Both the position numbers and the translations under genes were made by a program. This document shows positions 27,117 through 35,865 of a DNA stretch of 64,000 nt, one piece after another; position 1 is the stretch's first letter, and the number at the start of each line of letters is the position of its first letter. The stretch is from assembly GCF_014161445.1 (NCBI RefSeq), contig NZ_JABBXA010000007.1, positions 308,290 to 372,289 of the forward strand, in the 5' to 3' direction. This DNA is from Microbispora sp. H13382 (GTDB taxonomy: Bacteria; Actinomycetota; Actinomycetes; Streptosporangiales; Streptosporangiaceae). A model generated the notes under the pieces. That model saw only the letters and a program-made list of their open reading frames with translations. It was not told where the DNA came from and made no database searches.

Positions 27117-28810
27117 GTCTTGTGAGCCCCTCCCGCTCTCTCGAGACAGTCGTCCGCAACGTTCCGCAAGTGATCCCTGAGTGCCTCGATGGCGATCACC
27201 GCCTGCTGGTCCGGGACGTGGGGCTCGTCGCCGACCGGCAGGCAATCGCGCAGAGCGAGCCGTACCACCGCGCTCTGCCGCCCCGCCAGCTCCGCGGCCG
27301 CCGCCGCACCCGCGGACAACGCGCTTGCCTGCGCCTCGGCCAGGTCTTTGGTCTCGGTACGGCCGCTGAACTCCCGGCCGAAATCGACGGCCCGGTCACG
27401 CAGTCCACGTAGCAGGGACAGTTGGGTCGGCGGCGCCTTGTCGATGGCACGGTCGACCGCCGCGGCGAACCTTCCGTGGCCGAGCGCGTTCATGGGGACC
27501 GGCACGATGAGATCAGCCGGTTGGAGCATGCGCTTCAGCGAGGACCTGGCCTGCTTCGGCAGCCGGTTGTGGCCGCAGTCCTCCGCGCAGCGGTCGATCG
27601 CGTCCTTCAATCCCCGGTCGAGGTCGTCGGCGACCGCACGGAACCGCCGGGCCAGTGACAGGCCGTAGCTGTTGTCCCGCCGCAGTGGACCGCGCGCCAT
27701 CTCGGCGGCGACGGCCGGGCCGCAGGCCTGCGCCGCGGTCCCGGCGTTCCGAAAAGCCGCCCCCACGGCCCGACGCACCTCTTTCCGGAACCGCTCCACC
27801 CGGCCCGTCCGTTCCTTACGGAATCGGGCCAGCTCCATAGTCGCCCGGTCGATCTGCTCGTTCTCGCGCCGGGCCAGTTCGTCGAGCATCCGCGCGGTCT
27901 CCGCGAGCCGGTGCGAGGTCCGCTCGAGGCGGGCCGCCCGCACGCGGGCGTCCCTCGGCCCGGCCAGTTCCTTCATCAGCCGCCGCACCTCGGGGAGACC
28001 GAAGTCCCCCGGGTCGCCGGCGGCGGCCCGGGCGGAGACGAACACGACCTCGGGCGACGTCTCGCCGAAGGACGAGGCGATGCGGTCACGGAAGTAGCCG
28101 GCGCGGTCCGTCAGGAAACGCGTCCAGGCCTCCCGGGTGTCCCGCGTCAGGAACACGTTGACCACGAAAAGGACCCCGGCGGCACCGTGCCGTTCGACGT
28201 GGGACTGGAGGAAGGACTGCTCGGTCAGCGACATCGGCTGCCGCGAATTGACCACCCATACCAGCAGGTCCGCCTGGGCGGCCGTCCGCCTGGCACGCTC
28301 GGTCATCTCCTCGGTGTCGTTGATGCCGGGCGAGTCGATCCACGTCGCCCAGGGCGGGATGGCCCCGGAGCCGACCGTGACGAGCAGCCGGTCGACCCGC
28401 CGGACCTCCTCGCGGTAGTCGCCCGTGGCCCCGATCAGGGAGACCTCGCGGGCGATCGACTCGGTGCTGAAGTCGAGGGGGACCTTCCTGTCGGCAATGT
28501 AGGCGATGGCGCTCTCGGCGGCCCCGGGACGGATCCAGCACGGCACTCCGGTCTCCGGAAAGTCGCCGGTCGGCAGCAGCGGCCGGCCGATCAGCGTGTT
28601 GATGAGGCTCGACTTGCCGCAGCTGAAGTGGCCGCCGAAGACCACCCACACGGTCTTCTCGGCGAGGGACGCGTCGGCGTGGGCGACCACGGTGCTGACG
28701 CGGTCGCGTAACTCGGTGCCGCAGTGCCGGGCGAGCTCACCGAGCAGGGGCTCGGCCCTCTTGGTGAACTCGCCGCGGCCGGTGGGGCGTGCGTCGGACC
28801 TGGTTGGCAC
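27113..28810 (-). CDS. Dynamin-family GTPase (shorter copy)
   Basis: 565 aa. The G domain shows G1 'GGHFSCGKSS' at 59-68, a candidate G2 Thr in 'PETGVPC' and G3 'WIDSPG' at 157-162. The usual G4 T/NKxD is replaced by something like 'VVNVFLTRD', as often seen in bacterial dynamins. The rest is long helices with a charged coiled-coil-like stretch around 300-350. No clear hydrophobic paddle is seen, so it may contact membranes through its larger partner. GTG start, 8 bp after that partner's stop. Bacterial dynamin-like proteins usually work in pairs. Confidence 0.88.
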   Translation of the reverse strand: MPTRSDARPTGRGEFTKRAEPLLGELARHCGTELRDRVSTVVAHADASLAEKTVWVVFGGHFSCGKSSLINTLIGRPLLPTGDFPETGVPCWIRPGAAESAIAYIADRKVPLDFSTESIAREVSLIGATGDYREEVRRVDRLLVTVGSGAIPPWATWIDSPGINDTEEMTERARRTAAQADLLVWVVNSRQPMSLTEQSFLQSHVERHGAAGVLFVVNVFLTRDTREAWTRFLTDRAGYFRDRIASSFGETSPEVVFVSARAAAGDPGDFGLPEVRRLMKELAGPRDARVRAARLERTSHRLAETARMLDELARRENEQIDRATMELARFRKERTGRVERFRKEVRRAVGAAFRNAGTAAQACGPAVAAEMARGPLRRDNSYGLSLARRFRAVADDLDRGLKDAIDRCAEDCGHNRLPKQARSSLKRMLQPADLIVPVPMNALGHGRFAAAVDRAIDKAPPTQLSLLRGLRDRAVDFGREFSGRTETKDLAEAQASALSAGAAAAAELAGRQSAVVRLALRDCLPVGDEPHVPDQQAVIAIEALRDHLRNVADDCLERAGGAHKT

Positions 28811-28818
28811 GGCCCGCC

Positions 28819-30828
28819 TCAGACCTGCTGCGCGATCGTGAGCGCCCGCTGGAGCTCTAGGCGGTGCGCCGCCACCGCGGCCGCCGCCTCCGTCAGGGAG
28901 GCCAGGATACGGTCCCGGTCCGCCTGGTCACGCTGGTTGAGCTCGACGGCTTGCCGGATATTGCGTTCCTCCTCCGCGATCATCTTGTTGATCTCCGCGG
29001 TGACCGCCTTCTCGATGGCCCTGAACTTTCGCGCCAGCTCGCGTTCGATCTGTGCGATCTTCTCCTCCGGCATCTTGCTGAGCTGCTCGTCGGCCGCCTC
29101 CGAGGCCTTCTTCCTGGCACGTCTTCCCAGACCCATGTTGCCGCCGACGATTCCTGTCACGGCCGCGGCGACGAGGGCGACCGGGATGACGACAGGAGCC
29201 GCGGTGATGCCCAACACGCCCAGCACGAAGCCCGCGCCAACCGCGCCCACCGCGCCACCGAGCGCGCCGCGCCAGCCGCCCGCGCCGCCGCCGATGGCTC
29301 CGGCCACATTGCCGATGAGCAGCGACGCCACGATGCCGACAACGCGGTCTGTGGTGCCGACGATGGCGCTCTCCCCCGGCTTCACCTCCCAGCCGCTCAG
29401 CTCGAGATGGATCTCGTCGAACTCCCGCCCGATCGCGGCGATCTCCTTCTCCAGGTCCTCGCCGAGCGACTCGAGCACGGACCGCAGTCGATCGGCCGAC
29501 TCCTTCTGCCCCCATTCCGCGATGCGTTCCGAGACGAAGCGGCTGGCGAGATCGGCGGCTTCGGCAGCCAGCTTCTTCTGCTGGAAGACTCGACGGACGT
29601 CACGCTCCGACGGCAACTCGTTGTCCGCCATGTGTTGCCGCAGGTCCACGCGGATCTTGGCGATCTCGGCGATGAAGCTGGCGCTGAGCTCTGCCTGCGC
29701 CTGGGCCTGGTACTGCTCGAAGATCACCGGGATTTTCTGCGGGCGGGCGCGGATGGCCGTCAGGCTGGGCAAGATCGCGGCGTACGCCTCCCGGAGGCGT
29801 GCCTGGTCGGCCTGGGCCGCCGTGCGGCGCTGCTTGATCTGCTGCTCAATCGACGTCGCCAGGTCCGTGGCCTGCTTGGCGTACTTCTTCAGGTGCACGT
29901 GCAGCCGCTCCCGCCTGAGGAAATCACCCAACCGGCGCTCGAACAGCGCCAGGCCCGACTCCTCCACGCCCCCCTCGTCACCGGTGTAGCGGGCTTCTCT
30001 GGCTTTCTCGGCGTCGACGAAGTAGATGTCCCGGGAGGCGAGGTCCTGGCCCGCCCACTGCGGGCCGCCGAGTTGAGCGCGCACGTACCGGTTCCAGACG
30101 AAGCCGCGCAGCCGCTCGTCGACCTGCCGCCCGCCCCACAGATTGACCACGGTGAACACACGGGTCCCCTCCGCGACGGCCGCGGCGTCGGTGAGCTCCC
30201 CCTGGCCCATCAGGACGTCGCTGCGGAAGACGATGACGGCGGCGTCGCAGCGGGCCGACGCCTCCTGTGTCACCAGCGTGCGGGTGGGGTGATCGTCAAG
30301 GCCCGGTGAGTCGTAGACGACCACCCCGGCCTCACACAGCCTGGCGGGAAAGCCCATCTCGAACTCCCTGATGGGCGCGAAGCGCTCCAGGTTCTTCGTC
30401 TCGTCGATGTCGAGGGTGGACTCCCTCAGATAGCGGCTGAGCGGCCACTCCTCGGACTTCCCGTCGAAACCCCAGGCTTTGACGGTGGGCGTGTCGGCAT
30501 ACCTGACGCCGGTCAGGATCGCGGTCGCCGGCAGGTCGTCGACGACCATCGGGCCCTTGTGCCCTTGAAGGTCGACCGGGTGGGTGGTGCCGCCCATGAG
30601 GGCGTTCAGCAGGGTCGACTTGCCGTTCTTGAACCGGCCCATCACGATGATATTGAAGGTGTCCGACTTCAGGCCTTCCTTGGCGGTGCCGAGGTTGGCT
30701 GCGGTCTCCTTCATGCCCAGGGTGCCGGCGACCTTGACGAGACCCTCGATCGCCGTGAGCGCCGAGGTCTTGGCCTGGTCCACGCCCTGCCTCATCATGT
30801 CGGCGAGGCCGTTTGCGGGGTGCGACAC
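28819..30828 (-). CDS. Dynamin-family GTPase with membrane paddle (larger copy)
   Basis: 669 aa. G1 'GRFKNGKST' is at 64-72, G3 'VYDSPGLDD' at 171-179 and a G4-like 'VVNLWGG' follows. After a helical stalk (~320-480), a Gly/Ala/Val-rich hydrophobic region at about 493-560 looks like a membrane-inserting hairpin, as in bacterial dynamin-like proteins. A highly charged helical segment closes the molecule. It probably remodels or bridges membranes by GTP-driven assembly. GTG start with AAGGAA upstream; it is 38 bp after the P-loop-less partner gene. Confidence 0.92.
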   Translation of the reverse strand: MSHPANGLADMMRQGVDQAKTSALTAIEGLVKVAGTLGMKETAANLGTAKEGLKSDTFNIIVMGRFKNGKSTLLNALMGGTTHPVDLQGHKGPMVVDDLPATAILTGVRYADTPTVKAWGFDGKSEEWPLSRYLRESTLDIDETKNLERFAPIREFEMGFPARLCEAGVVVYDSPGLDDHPTRTLVTQEASARCDAAVIVFRSDVLMGQGELTDAAAVAEGTRVFTVVNLWGGRQVDERLRGFVWNRYVRAQLGGPQWAGQDLASRDIYFVDAEKAREARYTGDEGGVEESGLALFERRLGDFLRRERLHVHLKKYAKQATDLATSIEQQIKQRRTAAQADQARLREAYAAILPSLTAIRARPQKIPVIFEQYQAQAQAELSASFIAEIAKIRVDLRQHMADNELPSERDVRRVFQQKKLAAEAADLASRFVSERIAEWGQKESADRLRSVLESLGEDLEKEIAAIGREFDEIHLELSGWEVKPGESAIVGTTDRVVGIVASLLIGNVAGAIGGGAGGWRGALGGAVGAVGAGFVLGVLGITAAPVVIPVALVAAAVTGIVGGNMGLGRRARKKASEAADEQLSKMPEEKIAQIERELARKFRAIEKAVTAEINKMIAEEERNIRQAVELNQRDQADRDRILASLTEAAAAVAAHRLELQRALTIAQQV

Positions 30829-30866
30829 GCACGGTTCCTTTCTGTGGGGGTGCGGGAGTCCGCTGC

Positions 30867-32396
30867 TTACAGGTGGGCGGCGTCCAGACGGCGGCGGAGC
30901 CCGGTGATGGAGCCGAGCGCGGAGGACGAGGCCGCCTCTCGCGACCCGGAGCGCGGCGCCACATCGGTGAGCCCTCGCTCCAGCGCGTCGAACTCCTCCC
31001 GAACGGCGGTCCGGACGGCGTCCGCGGCGCCGCGCATCTGCTCGTGCACCGCGTGCTGCACGGAGGCGAGGCCACGGGTGATGAGGTCCCCGGCGTAGTC
31101 GGCGGCCTCCCGCTCGGCCTGGCCGCCGAGCAGATACCGGCCGACCAGGTTTCCCCCGGTCGCTCCGAGTGCGGCCGCCACCGCTGTGCCCAGACCGCCG
31201 GTACCGATGGTCAGGGCCACGGTGACGCCGAGCACACCCCCGACAAGGGTGGTCGGCATCTCAGGCGAACGACCGCCCTGTGGCCGTCCGGAAGTGCCGG
31301 ACCTGCGCACCGTCTCCATCTGGTCATGGCTCAACTGGATACGGAAGCGAACCCGGTCCACGATGACGTCGGGATAGGGGCGCCCGTCCGCACGAGGCAC
31401 CCGCTCGTTGACCAGGTTCCAGTCGAGGTCCTGGAAGAGGGTCTGCGTACCCCGGTCGATCTGCTCGATTCTTCCGGCGACCGTGGCTACTACCCGGTCG
31501 CGCCAGTCTCGCACTCCGTGTTCGATGTAACGTTCCACCACAGCGGCAGGCCGCTGGGCCAGCTCCTGCCGGTGCCCCGCCAGGTACGCGGCGATGCCGC
31601 CGAGCAGGTCCTGCTCCAGCATCTGCAACGAGGCGACGATCTGACGCTCGACGGTGGCGAGGTCGGCGTCCACGCGCTTCAGCAGCCTGCCACGCAGCTC
31701 GGCTACCGCTTCGCGGACGATTCGCAGGCGGCGGCCGGTCCGGTCGCCGTCCGGCCGGTCGGCCTCGCGGTGCGCCCCCGCGTCCTGTTCCGCCAGGTCG
31801 AGTGCGTAGTTCGCCCGTACGACGCGCAGTGCGCCGAGGGCGGGCACACCGGCGGTGAGCCATGCGGTCAGACCGTCCTGGTCCCGCGCCACCCGTTCGG
31901 CCAGGAACGGCACCGGAGTGGTGGACGTGAACAGGAAGCAGTGGTCGTCGCCGCTGTCGCCGAACAGCAGCCTGGAGACGCCGCGCAGGGCGATGTCCAG
32001 GTCTTCCTCGCTGTGAATGATCTCGGCGCCCACCAGTACGACGGCGTACGTGCCGGCGGGGCGTCCCAGGACCAGCGCGGCGGCCTCGACCGCCTCGGAG
32101 GTGAGGAGCTGGCCGCACTGCAACGCGACGACGACACGGTTGGCGGCCAGAGCGGGAACGGGATCCGCGTTGAGGGACTCCAACTCCCGGATGGTCACCG
32201 TGGCGTCGGGCGGGGAGATCGCCTCGCGCAGCCGACGCGAGAGCGGACCGGCGTCGGTGCCCGCCGAGGGCAGCACGAGCAGCGCCGGGTCGGCGTCGCT
32301 GGGCAGGGCCGCCAGGTAGGCCGTGGTGGCCCGCCACTCGTGTTCCTTGGCGAGCGCCTCGATTTCGGCGAGGATGGCCCCTGTCCCGTCAGGCAT
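30867..32396 (-). CDS. Dynamin-like protein without a recognisable P-loop
   Basis: 509 aa. Residues ~15-200 have alternating beta/alpha segments ('ALLVLPSAGTDAG', 'NRVVVALQCGQ', 'TYAVVLVGAE', 'CFLFTSTTPVPF'), like a G domain, but no GxxxxGKS/T is present. Long charged helices follow (~220-360). A hydrophobic Gly/Ala-rich hairpin at ~379-422 ('TTLVGGVLGVTVALTIG') and a terminal helical part come next. The overall plan resembles the neighbouring GTPase, so this may be a catalytically dead partner; that is inference. I chose the ATG at 32396, which overlaps the upstream stop by 8 nt. Confidence 0.6.
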   Translation of the reverse strand: MPDGTGAILAEIEALAKEHEWRATTAYLAALPSDADPALLVLPSAGTDAGPLSRRLREAISPPDATVTIRELESLNADPVPALAANRVVVALQCGQLLTSEAVEAAALVLGRPAGTYAVVLVGAEIIHSEEDLDIALRGVSRLLFGDSGDDHCFLFTSTTPVPFLAERVARDQDGLTAWLTAGVPALGALRVVRANYALDLAEQDAGAHREADRPDGDRTGRRLRIVREAVAELRGRLLKRVDADLATVERQIVASLQMLEQDLLGGIAAYLAGHRQELAQRPAAVVERYIEHGVRDWRDRVVATVAGRIEQIDRGTQTLFQDLDWNLVNERVPRADGRPYPDVIVDRVRFRIQLSHDQMETVRRSGTSGRPQGGRSPEMPTTLVGGVLGVTVALTIGTGGLGTAVAAALGATGGNLVGRYLLGGQAEREAADYAGDLITRGLASVQHAVHEQMRGAADAVRTAVREEFDALERGLTDVAPRSGSREAASSSALGSITGLRRRLDAAHL

Positions 32397-32922
32397 GGTC
32401 GGCTCCTTCCAGCCAGGCGAACAGATCTGGGGTGAGCGCCCGATGCCAGGGCCACACCTCTCCCGGCAGCACCGCCCGGAGCTGCGCGGCGAGGTCTTCG
32501 CGCAGTTCGGCCGCCACGGCCTCACCCCGGAAGAACCCGGGAACCGCCTCGTCGAGTAGTTCGCCGAGCACCCGGGCGTCCTCCTTGAGCGCCGCGAGCG
32601 AGCGTCCCGTGGGGCTCAGCACGACCGGACCCGTGAGCGGCTCCGGCGTGTACGGCACCGCCTTCGTCAGGGCGTAAACGAGGGACCTGCGGCTCTCGGC
32701 CGAGATCGCCCACCAGCGGTCGGGTGCGTCCAGGCGCGGCGGCATCCCGCGTACCCGGGCGGCGGGGCAGATGAAGACCGCGTAGGCGGGCGTCCCCCAG
32801 CGCAGGGTCGGAAGCGGGGCGGAGACGTAGTGCTCCACGGGTACCTCCGCGGATCGCAGTGCGTGCTGGGAGAACTCCTCCTGGATGGTCGCGTAGGGAA
32901 TGAATCCAACTGCTGTTGCCAT
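32389..32922 (-). CDS. Small protein of unknown function in the dynamin island
   Basis: 177 aa, no family recognised. The first half is beta-rich ('VGFIPYATIQEEF', 'RWGTPAYAVFICPAARVRG', 'RWWAISAESRRSLVYAL') and the second half helical with many Glu/Ala residues. There is no signal peptide, membrane segment or Cys cluster. The second ATG (32922) is chosen because GGAG lies 8 nt before it; the first ATG (32928) is only 2 nt from that site. It overlaps the next gene by 8 nt, which argues for a role as partner or adaptor of the P-loop-less dynamin-like protein. Confidence 0.7.
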   Translation of the reverse strand: MATAVGFIPYATIQEEFSQHALRSAEVPVEHYVSAPLPTLRWGTPAYAVFICPAARVRGMPPRLDAPDRWWAISAESRRSLVYALTKAVPYTPEPLTGPVVLSPTGRSLAALKEDARVLGELLDEAVPGFFRGEAVAAELREDLAAQLRAVLPGEVWPWHRALTPDLFAWLEGADHA

Positions 32923-32940
32923 GGTCATCTCTCCGCTCGG

Positions 32941-33630
32941 TTACCGGGGCCCGACCGGGCTCGTCACGTCGGTCACCACGCTCCTGCCGCCCGCCTGCAG
33001 CCAGGCGGCTTCCATCGTGGCGGCGTCCACGAACTTTCCGGCCTCACCGGTTCCGCTGTCGTTGACGAAGAAGCCTTCGACGGATCCGTCCGACGGATCG
33101 CGGGCCACCCCTGTCACCGTCACTGCGTGGTTCGGCCTGCCGCCCTCCCAGGAGTCCGGGTCCTGCCAGAGCTCACCGGCGTTCGCCGCGATGATGATGC
33201 CCCGGCCGTGCTCGACGTTCGCGGCCAGATCCTCCAGCGAGTGGCCGTACTCCACGTGAGCCGGCACTCCGAAGTCTCCGAGGATCCGTGCCTGACCCTC
33301 CATGGTCGTGGCACCCGAAGTATCCGGGTTGCCGGTGACCTCGCAGAGACCGTTGGTCACCGCGTGTTCGACCAGATCCCGCTCGGAAACCTCGACCCCG
33401 AAGCGGCGCAGCACGCCCTCGCATGAGCAGATGCCGCACGTGCCCTGGAACTCGGGAACCTCGCCCTGCCGGTGGGCGAGCTCGGCGAGCCCGGCGACGT
33501 CCCCGATCACCAGCGTCTCGCGCCCGTCCGGGAGCACATCCAGGTGAGCCGGGACGTCGATCCCGCTGTCGGGCGGCGACGGTGGAAGATCCCCCGGGAC
33601 GTCGCCGGGGAACGGATCGAAGTCGATCAT
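32941..33630 (-). CDS. Papain-like (C1-type) cysteine peptidase domain protein
   Basis: 229 aa. The papain signature is visible: 'FQGTCGICSC' at 61-70 corresponds to QGxCGxC(W), giving Cys68 as nucleophile and Gln62 in the oxyanion hole. 'NHAVTVTG' holds His168, and 'FFVNDSG' gives Asn190, the third catalytic position. Residues 1-60 are acidic and Pro-rich and could act as a propeptide. No secretion signal is seen, which is unusual for this family in bacteria. The ATG at 33630 follows AAGAGGT; the frame extends 11 codons further upstream. It lies between the sigma factor and the small protein in the operon. Confidence 0.85.
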   Translation of the reverse strand: MIDFDPFPGDVPGDLPPSPPDSGIDVPAHLDVLPDGRETLVIGDVAGLAELAHRQGEVPEFQGTCGICSCEGVLRRFGVEVSERDLVEHAVTNGLCEVTGNPDTSGATTMEGQARILGDFGVPAHVEYGHSLEDLAANVEHGRGIIIAANAGELWQDPDSWEGGRPNHAVTVTGVARDPSDGSVEGFFVNDSGTGEAGKFVDAATMEAAWLQAGGRSVVTDVTSPVGPR

Positions 33631-33699
33631 TACCTCTTCCCAGCCTCGGTGAGTTCCTTGCATCTCTGTAGACCCGGTCCGGCGGCGTTCTTTACCGGC

Positions 33700-34398
33700 T
33701 CAGTCCACCGTTTGGGGCACGATTCGACGGGCGACCTTCGCGCAGGCAGACCTGAGCAGGCTTTGCGCGCCCCGCGGCCGGTACGCCACCTCGTGGTTGA
33801 GCACGATGCGTGTGAAGACCTCCGACTCCGTGGCCGTCAAGTCGCGGGTGCGGTCGAATGCCTCGCGCAGCACGTGCGGTCCGCCGATCAGATCGGCGCG
33901 GTGCGTGAACAGATAGACCCGTAGTTTCGGCACGGCCCGGCAGTGGGCGGTGGCGCACGCAGCAGCGGAGGCGCCGGTACACCGGGACACCTCCTGCCAG
34001 GTCATGCGTTCGGAGCGGTCCAAACGGAGCCTGACCACCTCGCGTTCCAGGTCGCCCAGCCACCCTGCCCGCCAGGCCTCCTCGACGACGACGGCAAGCC
34101 AGGCGCCGTCCCGCACGGTTTCGGGGGCGGGCTCCGCGACCTCATCCGGGAGCGTCGCCTCCCGTGTCGCGACCCGCTGCCGGGCTGCGGCCTGCCGGGC
34201 ACCCTCGCGTCCGGCGATGGTCATGACCCAAGTCATGTAGGACGAGTCACCGCGAAAAGTGGCATGACCTCGCCACGCCCTCACCGCCGTCGTCTGGTAG
34301 AGCTCCTCGGCCTCGAACTCGGACCGGGTCGCCCGCCGGCAGTAGATCATCACCTGCACCCGTACCTGCGACCAGGCTCGCTCGAAGGTGTCACCCAC
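33700..34398 (-). CDS. ECF-like RNA polymerase sigma factor at the head of the dynamin island
   Basis: 232 aa. Region 2 is seen at ~25-80 ('EAEELYQTTAVRAWRGHATFRGDSSYMTWVMTIAG') and region 4 around 115-160 ('REVVRLRLDRSERMTWQEVSRCTG'). A ~60-residue C-terminal tail follows with no known motif. No anti-sigma factor gene is adjacent. It is the first gene of the minus-strand island and is divergent from the LuxR gene. It probably drives the island, perhaps after release of an inhibitor encoded elsewhere. Confidence 0.82.
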   Translation of the reverse strand: MGDTFERAWSQVRVQVMIYCRRATRSEFEAEELYQTTAVRAWRGHATFRGDSSYMTWVMTIAGREGARQAAARQRVATREATLPDEVAEPAPETVRDGAWLAVVVEEAWRAGWLGDLEREVVRLRLDRSERMTWQEVSRCTGASAAACATAHCRAVPKLRVYLFTHRADLIGGPHVLREAFDRTRDLTATESEVFTRIVLNHEVAYRPRGAQSLLRSACAKVARRIVPQTVD

Positions 34399-34463
34399 CC
34401 TTGTCTCCTCATTTGCGGCCGGCTCCGGGAAAAATGTTGCCTAAGCGCCTTTCTGGGGACTCA

Positions 34464-34473
34464 TTATGCATAA
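34464..34473. promoter_or_regulatory. TTATGCATAA palindrome in AT-rich divergent promoter region
   Basis: The 190-bp gap between the sigma gene and the LuxR gene is clearly lower in GC than its surroundings and holds this perfect 10-bp palindrome and nearby TCTAGA. It is a plausible regulator site for either divergent gene. No consensus is known to me. Confidence 0.35.
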
Positions 34474-34588
34474 GTCTAGATTTGTCCAGTTTTCGACATA
34501 TGGAAGAGGTTGAATGTTGAAGGTATGCTCTCCGCGCCGCACGAAAGGGTCTACCCCAGAATTCTGGGATTGTCAGGAGCGTCAGAAT

Positions 34589-35734
34589 ATGTACAGGAAG
34601 TGGTCTCCTCATCTGCTCCTCCGGGAACTCGACGCCGGTTTTTCGCCGGGCCTCCCTCCCATCGACGTGCTCAATCACGCGGCACAGACCCTGCTGGCGG
34701 CCGTGCCCGCCGACTGCTGGTGCGCCGTGCTACTGGATCCCTCGACCTTCCTGGACACGGGCGGGGAGCACCGGCAGGGATTCCCGGCGCACCTGATGCC
34801 GAGACTGCTGGAGATCGAGCACTGCGAGCGCGACTACGACAACATCCGCGACCTTGCTCTCCGGGCCTCACCCGTCGCCGTTCTCAGCGCCTCCGCGCAG
34901 GGCCGTATGCACACGAGCAGTCGCTATCGCGACGTGCTTCTCCCTGCGGGGTACGGCGACGAACTACGCGTCCTGCTTCGCGACGAACAGCGCACCTGGG
35001 GTGTCCTGGTCCTCTGCCGCGGCACCGACGCACGCCACTTCACCACCGACGACTCGGCCGCCGCCGCCCTCGTGTCCGCGCCCACTGCGGCCGCGCTGAA
35101 GAGGTCGCTGCTGCTGACGGGGATCGACATTGAGGCCGCGCACGGCGCGCCGGGCAGCGTCATCCTCAACGCCGACTACGAGATCGTGGGGGCCTCCAAG
35201 ACCGCGCGGCGATGGCTCGGACACATCGCCGAGAACCACCGCGCCTCTTCGCACGGCACGCCCTATACATTGATCACCGTCGCGGTCAAGGCCGCGACCG
35301 GCGGCGGGGCCGCGCACGCCCGCACGCGGACCACGGATGGGACTTGGCTGCACCTGGAGGCATGGCGGCACGATCACGCGGGTGAGCCTGTGACCGTCGT
35401 CTCCGTCAGGCCGGCACAGCCGGGCGACCTGGCCCCCCTGGTGCTCGCCGCCTACGGACTCACCGAGCGCGAGCGGTCTCTCGTGCAGATGGTGCTCCTC
35501 GGTCATTCGACGAGAGAAATGGCACGACGCGCATACTTGTCCGAATACACGATTCAGGAATACTTACAGAAGATCTTCAAGAAGGTCGGCGTACGCACCC
35601 GGGGCGAGCTGACTCGGGAAGTATTCTTTCGTTACTACTTTCCTCACTTGAATGAAGATTTCGTCTCCACGGATGGGCGGATGCTGGACGAGGACCTCAC
35701 CGACCGCGTCGAGCCACCCCGGCGCCCGTCCTGA
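34589..35734 (+). CDS. LuxR-family regulator with GAF/PAS-like sensor part
   Basis: 381 aa. The N-terminal ~200 residues resemble a GAF domain ('ADCWCAVLLDPST', 'TWGVLVLCRG'), then a PAS-like segment ('GSVILNADYEIVGASKTARRWL'), then a LuxR helix-turn-helix near 300-360 ('LTERERSLVQMVLLGHSTREMARRAYLS'). I chose the ATG at 34589, preceded by AGGAG; an upstream ATG at 34514 also has a site, but the intervening codons have poor GC3. It is divergent from the dynamin island, so it may control it. The ligand is unknown. Confidence 0.85.
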   Translation: MYRKWSPHLLLRELDAGFSPGLPPIDVLNHAAQTLLAAVPADCWCAVLLDPSTFLDTGGEHRQGFPAHLMPRLLEIEHCERDYDNIRDLALRASPVAVLSASAQGRMHTSSRYRDVLLPAGYGDELRVLLRDEQRTWGVLVLCRGTDARHFTTDDSAAAALVSAPTAAALKRSLLLTGIDIEAAHGAPGSVILNADYEIVGASKTARRWLGHIAENHRASSHGTPYTLITVAVKAATGGGAAHARTRTTDGTWLHLEAWRHDHAGEPVTVVSVRPAQPGDLAPLVLAAYGLTERERSLVQMVLLGHSTREMARRAYLSEYTIQEYLQKIFKKVGVRTRGELTREVFFRYYFPHLNEDFVSTDGRMLDEDLTDRVEPPRRPS

Positions 35735-35767
35735 CGGCACGCGAAATCGTCCAGGCGTCAGCTCCGC

Positions 35768-35791
35768 GAGGGGTGCTCAGAGGGGTGCTCA
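35768..35791. repeat. Two perfect 12-bp tandem repeats (GAGGGGTGCTCA)
   Basis: The repeat lies in the 131-bp gap between the convergent LuxR and response-regulator genes. A third copy begins but breaks off after GAGCG. No function is evident. Confidence 0.8.
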
Positions 35792-35865
35792 GAGCGCGGC
35801 GGCAGTCCGCCCATCGGGACACACGGACCTACGAGGCAGAACCTTCGGCGTCCGGGGAGCGGCGC

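Noticed and set aside
34409..34678. Minus-strand 89-codon frame in the divergent promoter region
   Set aside because: It overlaps the LuxR start and occupies the AT-rich promoter; no motif.
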